This document shows positions 8,053 through 12,068 of a DNA stretch of 12,068 nucleotides, piece after piece. A program made the translations under genes and the position numbers. The notes under the pieces were generated by a model. The model was not told where the DNA came from. It made no database searches and saw only the letters and a program-made list of their open reading frames with translations. The DNA lies in NCBI GenBank assembly GCA_027325115.1, contig DAHWFG010000389.1, forward strand, positions 1 through 12,068, given 5' to 3'. Positions within the stretch are counted from its first letter, which is position 1; every line of letters begins with the position of its first letter. The DNA is from JAKBCQ01 sp021807585. Its GTDB lineage: Bacteria; Planctomycetota; Planctomycetia; Isosphaerales; Isosphaeraceae.

Positions 8053-8618
8053 ACATGAACCGGATGCAACGTGCGGTCGTCCTCCTGACGCTCCTCGATC
8101 AACTGAAAGATAAAGGGAGTTGGTGTGGTGAAACGCACCTTCAAAAGGCGACGTTCTTCCTTCAACAATTGGCTGAAGTGCCGCTTGGTTTTGACTTTGT
8201 GCTCTACAAGCACGGCCCGTATTCGTTCGATCTCAACGACGAAATCACTGCTTTACGCGCCGATATGTTGCTCACCGTCCAACCAAGAGAACCCTACGGA
8301 CCAAGCCTTTACACCAGCGAGGGGGGCCGAAACCTTTTCGAGCGCTATCGGCAGACCCTGGGAAGGTACGCGACGGCGATCAAATTCGTCGCCGATCAGA
8401 TTGGGTCAAGTAACGTCGCCGAACTGGAAAAACTTGGGACCGCTCTTTACGTTTGTAAGCAGTTTCCATCCGCCGATCAGAGAACGCGTTCGAAAAAGCT
8501 CCTGGAATTCAAGCCTCACGTCCGACCCGAAGAAGCCCTTTCCGCGGTTGAGGGCGTCGACAAGATGCTGACGGCCGTCGCACCTCACCTTCCGGAGAAA
8601 GAGTCGCTCTCTGACTGA
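8049..8618 (+). CDS. YwgA-like protein, Panacea/SocA-like N-terminus
   Basis: A 189-residue cytoplasmic protein with no membrane segment. Residues 30-67 contain HLQKATFFLQQL and then FDFVLYKHGPYSFDLNDEI, matching the YwgA family pattern (LQK...FLQ, Y..GPYS.DL). This resembles the KLQKLLYF...HGPV pattern of Panacea/SocA (DUF4065) antitoxin-like domains. The rest is helical with no motif I can name. The ATG at 8049 overlaps the upstream TGA by 4 bp and has GAGGAA 5-6 nt before it; the open frame extends upstream only as shadow inside the HD gene. As I recall, Bacillus ywfO and ywgA are also neighbours, so the pairing is probably ancient. It likely binds or controls the HD enzyme (inference). 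Function is unproven. Confidence 0.75.
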   Translation: MNMNRMQRAVVLLTLLDQLKDKGSWCGETHLQKATFFLQQLAEVPLGFDFVLYKHGPYSFDLNDEITALRADMLLTVQPREPYGPSLYTSEGGRNLFERYRQTLGRYATAIKFVADQIGSSNVAELEKLGTALYVCKQFPSADQRTRSKKLLEFKPHVRPEEALSAVEGVDKMLTAVAPHLPEKESLSD

Positions 8619-8648
8619 TTGGTTAATATGACGATTTCTTGATCAGTC
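8613..8648. terminator. Inverted repeat at convergent gene ends
   Basis: GACTGAT (8613-8619) and ATCAGTC (8642-8648) can pair into a 7-bp stem with a 22-nt loop. The arms include the stop codons of the two converging reading frames. It could act as a weak two-way terminator, but it has a long loop and no T-tract. Confidence 0.2.
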
Positions 8649-9152
8649 TAAAAGGCTGAACGATTTGAACGCGTCTCGTGGCGTGCCGTACCCATCGGAG
8701 CGACTCGAAGTCGGCGCCGACAAAAGCACGTCGTTGAGCCTGGATCCGACATCGAAGAGGGACGACTTCCCCTCGATCAGCAAAGCCGTAGCGGATTGGA
8801 TCAGCTCGTTCATCGAGCCCGTCAAGCGCCGATCCGTCGACTTTGCGAATCGAACCGCGTCGCCTGCCGGGGCGATGAATCGGCTGAAGACGAACTTCAG
8901 CCCGTCATCCTCCAGAACCTCATGGAGATTGCTCAACGCGCGCTCAAGGAAGCGGCGGTCGTTCGTCATTCCCTTGCCGTACATCACCGTCGAGAACAGC
9001 AACCTCGTGTTACTCAAGAGTCTGTATTGCGTCCGATCCGCAAAAAAAAGGCGCGCCGATCAATCAATATATGCATTATCGTCAAGCGGAAGCGTCGGAA
9101 GAGTCCCCGTCTTGATCCGGGCGTTCAATTTCTGTAATAAGCGGGTAATCAT
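8643..9152 (-). pseudogene. DUF6933-like gene interrupted by one in-frame TGA
   Basis: Reading the minus strand from ATG 9150-9152 gives 169 codons with a single stop, TGA at codon 31 (9060-9062). Before it: MITRLLQKLNARIKTG, then TLPTLPLDDNAYID. After it: SARLFFADRTQY, LLSNTRLLFSTVMYGKGMTND, DDGLKFVFSRFIAP, DRRLTGSMNELI and GTPRDAFKSF. The two parts stay in one frame and join as ID-stop-SARLFFADRTQY, where I expect Trp (DWSA.LF.ADRTQY) from memory of the DUF6933 family. One G-to-A change of TGG would explain it. Function of the family is unknown. TGA ends at least four neighbouring genes and this one too, so recoding as Trp is unlikely. The downstream part might still be made from TTG 9017 or ATG 8984 as a shortened protein. 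It converges on the YwgA-like gene with a 24-bp gap. Confidence 0.75.
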
Positions 9153-9167
9153 GCCGGCTACCACTTA

Positions 9168-9173
9168 TTTATA
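9168..9173 (-). promoter_or_regulatory. Possible -10 box for the DUF6933-like gene
   Basis: TATAAA on the minus strand, about 16 nt upstream of the ATG at 9152, inside the 76-bp gap after the quinoprotein gene. No good -35 match lies 16-18 nt upstream. Weak evidence. Confidence 0.2.
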
Positions 9174-9204
9174 GTCGCTGTGCCTTTTCGATTCGATACG
9201 TCTG

Positions 9205-9222
9205 GATCGCAGCCTAGCGATC
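9205..9222 (-). terminator. Hairpin after the quinoprotein gene
   Basis: GATCGC and GCGATC flank a 6-nt loop, 6 nt beyond the TGA of the quinoprotein gene. The position suits a terminator, but no U-tract follows. Confidence 0.25.
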
Positions 9223-9228
9223 GAGCGC

Positions 9229-11109
9229 TCAATCCTCCAGGCTGAACGCCACGAACGAATCGCCCGGTTTCGTTCTCGGTTTGCCCGCGCCTCCCGCCGC
9301 GATCACGACATATTGTCGACCCTTCACCTGATAAGTTGAAGGGGTTGCATAGCCCCCCGCGGGGAGAACGTATTCCCAGAGCAATCGCCCTGTCTGTTTG
9401 TCAAAGGCGTGGAACTTCTCATCCTTGGCGCCTGCGATGAACACCAGGCCCCCCGCGGTTACGATCGATCCCCCGAAGGTTTCGGTACCCGTTCGCGGGA
9501 CGCCTCGAGCGGTCAGTTCGGCATATTCTCCCAGCGGTGTTCGCCAGGCGAACTCCCCCGTGTTGAGATTGATCGCGGTCAATACGCCCCAAGGCGGCTT
9601 GATCGCCGGATACCCCTCTTGGTCGAGAAACTGCGTGTATCCCGTGTGACGATACGGTCCGTTGATCGACTTGTCGCCCTCCTTCGATTCGGCGAGCGTG
9701 ATGATGTTCGGTATGTTGTTCGAGTTCACATAAAGCAGGCCGGTCGTCGGATCGAAAGACGCCCCCGACCAATTCGCCCCTCCGTGATATCCAGGAATCA
9801 CCACCGTCCCTTGCGTGCTCGGCGGGTTGAACGCCGGCCCGCCTCGAATCCTCCTCAGTCTCTCTAATACATAAGCATGATTGGCTGCGCCGATATCCGT
9901 CAGATTCGTCTCGTCGAGAAACTGAGCCGAGAACGGGGGCGGCTTCACTGGGATCGGCTGAGCGGCCGACGACCGTTCGCCTGGTACGTCGGATTGCGGA
10001 ACGGGTTGATCCTTGATCTCGAAGAGAGGCTTGCCTGTAACACGATCAAATAAAAACACATAACCAGTTTTCGTCACTTGCGCGGCGGCGTCGATCTTTT
10101 TGCCGTCGCGGGTGACGGTGACGAGATTGGGATAGACCGGTATATCATGATCCCAAAGATCATGACGCAACGTTTGATAATGCCAAACTCGCTCGCCCGT
10201 TTTGGCGTCGAGGGCGATCGTGCAATTCGCGAACAGGTTGTCGCCGCGGCGGTCGCCGCCGTAGAAATCGAACGCGGCCGAACCCAGGCCCGCGAAGACC
10301 AGACCTCGATCCGTGTCGACGCTGAGTCCGCCCCAGGCGTTCACTCCGCCGCGGTCCTTCCACGAGTCGCCGGCCCAAGTCTCGTTTCCGAACTCACCCG
10401 GCCGAGGAACGGTGTGGAACCGCCAAACCTCCGCCCCGGTGCGGATATCGAACGCTCGGATGTCTCCTGGAGCGGTGATCCCCGGTCCTTCTCCGCACGA
10501 AACTCCGACGATGATCGTATCCTTCCAAACGACCGGCGCCGACGTGGGTCCGTAGGCGAGCCGAGCGACCTTCGGATCGAGTTCCTTGCGGAGATTCCGA
10601 ATTCCAGACTCGCCGAACTTCAAGTCGAGTTTGCCGGTCCCGGCGTCCAATGAGAACAAACGACCATCTGAAGTTCCGTGAATGATCCGCCGGTCGCCTC
10701 CGGTCTTACCATCGGACCAGTACGCGCACCCTCGGTTGACTCCGCCGGAGGCGGGTTGGTGCTCGAACGGATGATCCTTCAAGGGGTCGAACCGCCAAAT
10801 TTCCTTGCCGGTCGCCGCGTCGAGCGCCGCCACTCGGAGGTATCCGGTGGTAAGGAACATCACCCCTTCGACGATGATCGGCGTGCATTCAATCGTCTTA
10901 CCCGTGCGTCCTTCAAGCTCGCCTGTGTGATACGTCCAGACCGGTTTGAGTCGAGTAATATTCTCGCGGTTGATTTGATCAAGCGAGGAATATCGCATGC
11001 AACCGGGATCGTTGCCGACTCCGGGCCAATCGACCGTTTCCGGGCCATCCGCATTCGCCCGACCGATCAGCGCGATCAAACACGAAAGTCCGATCAGATA
11101 GGAACGCAT
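9229..11109 (-). CDS. Secreted PQQ-dependent dehydrogenase (glucose dehydrogenase-like quinoprotein)
   Basis: A 626-residue exported beta-propeller quinoprotein. Residues 1-20 are a signal peptide (YLIGLSCLIALIG, cut after ANA). The mature part begins like alcohol/glucose quinoprotein dehydrogenases (DWPG.GNDPG, then LDQINRENITRLKPVWTYHTGE) and has repeated AxDxxTGxxxW blade motifs (95-106, 299-309, 512-522, 568-578). RHDLWDHDIP (315-324) and TKTGYVFLFDR (346-356) match E. coli Gcd around its proposed catalytic Asp466 and PQQ-contacting Lys493. The equivalents D320 and K347 keep the same 27-residue spacing. There are no membrane helices as in Gcd and no haem CxxCH, so electrons must leave by a separate carrier. 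The substrate is probably a sugar or alcohol. ATG 11109 has GTAGGAG 7-8 nt upstream. No PQQ synthesis gene is in the window. Confidence 0.9.
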   Translation of the reverse strand: MRSYLIGLSCLIALIGRANADGPETVDWPGVGNDPGCMRYSSLDQINRENITRLKPVWTYHTGELEGRTGKTIECTPIIVEGVMFLTTGYLRVAALDAATGKEIWRFDPLKDHPFEHQPASGGVNRGCAYWSDGKTGGDRRIIHGTSDGRLFSLDAGTGKLDLKFGESGIRNLRKELDPKVARLAYGPTSAPVVWKDTIIVGVSCGEGPGITAPGDIRAFDIRTGAEVWRFHTVPRPGEFGNETWAGDSWKDRGGVNAWGGLSVDTDRGLVFAGLGSAAFDFYGGDRRGDNLFANCTIALDAKTGERVWHYQTLRHDLWDHDIPVYPNLVTVTRDGKKIDAAAQVTKTGYVFLFDRVTGKPLFEIKDQPVPQSDVPGERSSAAQPIPVKPPPFSAQFLDETNLTDIGAANHAYVLERLRRIRGGPAFNPPSTQGTVVIPGYHGGANWSGASFDPTTGLLYVNSNNIPNIITLAESKEGDKSINGPYRHTGYTQFLDQEGYPAIKPPWGVLTAINLNTGEFAWRTPLGEYAELTARGVPRTGTETFGGSIVTAGGLVFIAGAKDEKFHAFDKQTGRLLWEYVLPAGGYATPSTYQVKGRQYVVIAAGGAGKPRTKPGDSFVAFSLED

Positions 11110-11129
11110 GTAAAAGCTCCTACATCATC

Positions 11130-11148
11130 CGGGATCGACAGAATCCCG
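11130..11148 (-). promoter_or_regulatory. Leader hairpin upstream of quinoprotein gene
   Basis: CGGGAT and ATCCCG form a 6-bp stem with a 7-nt loop about 20 nt upstream of the ATG at 11109, immediately before the ribosome-binding site GTAGGAG. On the transcript it would fold next to the ribosome-binding site and could tune translation or mRNA stability. It does not cover the site itself. Confidence 0.3.
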
Positions 11149-11305
11149 ATTGAACAGCGGGGGGATCAACAAAGACAGCATAACAGCGCGCCGCGTCGAC
11201 GAAAGGATGTAGCGGCGCGAAGGTTTAGTGACCGAACCACGACGGCGCGAGACACGGCGCCGGCAATGTTTGGATTTGGTTGTCGAGCCGAAAGCATATT
11301 TGATT

Positions 11306-11319
11306 GTGGTTTGAACCAC
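11306..11319. promoter_or_regulatory. Operator-like dyad
   Basis: GTGGTT-TG-AACCAC is a 6+6 dyad with a 2-bp centre, about 200 bp upstream of the quinoprotein start. The shape suits a dimeric regulator's site; no regulator gene is in view and chance is possible. Confidence 0.2.
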
Positions 11320-11501
11320 GCGACCGAATTCGATTCACTTGGAGTTGATTGGTCGGTCGAATGACCTTGTACGGTAGCGCGATTGGATGATTCATTCGAT
11401 TCTGCGAACACGACGATTGATTTGCCGCTGGTTTGTAGAGTCTTCGTCTGTATCTTCTACGCGCCGAGCGCGCATCTTTTGAGCGAACGGAATTAGAGAA
11501 T

Positions 11502-11599
11502 ATACTAACCCGACGCGCAAGCGAGGGTCCGATCAAATGATCAATCGAAAGTTTTCACGATATTATCAGAAGACCCTCGCTCGCGCGTCGGGTTAGTAT
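11502..11599. repeat. REP-like long inverted repeat, 28-bp arms
   Basis: The left arm (11502-11529) and right arm (11572-11599) are complementary at 27 of 28 positions; the only mismatch is A11519. The core is AACCCGACGCGC-AGCGAGGG. The 42-nt spacer holds no obvious gene. As RNA it would form a very stable hairpin from either strand. I recall ACCCGACGCG-GCGAGGG-type elements being dispersed in planctomycete genomes, usually between genes. It may be a REP/BIME-type repeat, a small non-autonomous mobile element, or a bidirectional terminator. No flanking target-site duplication is obvious. Confidence 0.8.
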
Positions 11600-11603
11600 G
11601 ATT

Positions 11604-11616
11604 GCGGCTCAGCCGC
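11604..11616. repeat. Short hairpin GCGGCT-C-AGCCGC
   Basis: A 6+6 inverted repeat with a single central base, 4 nt after the large REP-like hairpin. It may belong to the same dispersed element. Confidence 0.4.
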
Positions 11617-12027
11617 GTTAGATGTGTCTTGCTGGAAACGTGTCGCGTTTATGCCGGATCGCTTCATGACGGGCTTTGTGTGCATTTGATATAGTGTAGA
11701 GTATGAATATTTATAATTTATGATTGGAAAGCGATCGGTCAGATCGGCGCGGTTTTTTTCGCACGCGTTCGAAATTGGGCGGGATTCGAGTATTGTCTTG
11801 AGCTCGATTCAACCGGAAATAATCGCCCACTCAGGTATAGAATGCGCTTGGCTACATGGTAAACTTGCTGGAATGAAACGGTCCAGGCTTTGTTTCACGA
11901 GTCAGGAGGTTTTCGCGTACGCCAAGATCGAGCATTGATTCGATCGCTTGGTGGTTGAGCGTTGTAAGGCTCGTGATCCGCCGACAGAGATTCAATCAAC
12001 AATAACTAATAAAATCAGGAGTGGACC

Positions 12028-12068
12028 TTGGCGGGGCGTAATCGATCTTCCATTACATACGATGCACC
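12028..12068 (+). CDS. 5' end of an unidentified gene, cut by window edge
   Basis: AGGAG at 12017-12021 stands 6 nt before TTG 12028-12030. The frame then reads (M)AGRNRSSITYDA to the edge without a stop. An in-frame TAA at 12010-12012 rules out a longer version, and the nearby GTG 12021 frame stops after six codons. Only about 13 residues are visible, so no product can be named. That a gene begins here is supported by the good ribosome-binding site and by the gene-poor stretch before it. Confidence 0.5.
   Translation, partial: MAGRNRSSITYDA

Larger units (their letters stand above)
11110..12027. other. Long gene-poor region
   Basis: About 900 bp where no frame on either strand gives a protein I can support; the short frames have shadow-like composition. 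It holds a leader hairpin of the quinoprotein gene, a GTGGTT/AACCAC dyad, the large REP-like hairpin and a GCGGCT-C-AGCCGC hairpin. TATAAT occurs at 11712-11717, but the nearest TTGATA (11686-11691) is 20 nt away. A 72-codon frame at 11720-11938 starts just after that box, lacks a ribosome-binding site and is not called. No tRNA, SRP RNA or CRISPR unit was seen. Confidence 0.4.

Noticed and set aside
9060..9062. TGA as selenocysteine or as a recoded Trp codon
   Set aside because: No SECIS-like hairpin was seen just downstream, Cys is not the expected residue, and TGA is the normal stop of neighbouring genes.
11125..11536. Overlapping minus-strand frames upstream of the quinoprotein gene
   Set aside because: Low-complexity Arg/Ser-rich translations that run through the inverted repeat; no start signals.
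11720..11938. 72-codon plus-strand frame after a TATAAT
   Set aside because: No ribosome-binding site, the -35/-10 spacing is poor, and the translation has no recognisable pattern.
1..12068. CRISPR arrays, tRNA or rRNA genes
   Set aside because: No regularly spaced direct repeats and no cloverleaf or conserved rRNA segments were found on reading both strands.

Overview
The window looks like a chromosomal segment of a planctomycete, probably close to the Isosphaeraceae. This is an inference from four things: the moderately high GC with many TCG, CGA and GATCG steps; the secreted DUF2341/LamG/sialate O-acetylesterase protein; the PQQ-type quinoprotein; and a hairpin repeat built on ACCCGACGCGCAAGCGAGGG, a motif I associate with planctomycete genomes. 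No database search was run. Coding density is modest, and several intergenic stretches of 200-900 bp hold little that can be named.

Layout, left to right. (1) A TIGR04255-like gene on the minus strand runs off the left edge (1-527). It starts with TTG and reads away from (2) a plus-strand fusion of an RsmG-type 16S rRNA methyltransferase to a SpoU/TrmH-type RNA methyltransferase (746-2368). (3) A minus-strand moaB molybdenum-cofactor gene converges on it (2413-2928). (4) A 500-bp spacer follows, with an AT-rich island and a possible small ORF or gene remnant. (5) A 985-residue secreted multidomain carbohydrate esterase is at 3431-6388. (6) Two tightly coupled plus-strand genes (6667-8618, ATGA overlap) encode an HD-domain phosphohydrolase of the YwfO/dGTPase-like type and a YwgA-like protein with a Panacea/SocA-like N-terminus. 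(7) Converging on them is a DUF6933-like gene broken by one in-frame TGA where the family is expected to carry Trp (8643-9152). (8) A secreted PQQ-dependent dehydrogenase is on the minus strand (9229-11109). (9) About 900 bp follow with no gene I can defend, but with a 28-bp near-perfect inverted repeat (11502-11599). (10) The first codons of a plus-strand gene lie at the right edge (12028-12068).

The window mixes housekeeping functions (ribosomal RNA modification, molybdopterin synthesis), secreted catabolic enzymes (glycan deacetylation, quinoprotein sugar oxidation) and an accessory patch. The accessory patch (6667-9152) is the best candidate for an undescribed system. It pairs a predicted nucleotide phosphohydrolase, translationally coupled, with a small protein that resembles antitoxin-type domains, beside a decaying DUF6933-like gene. 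Its job cannot be read from sequence alone.
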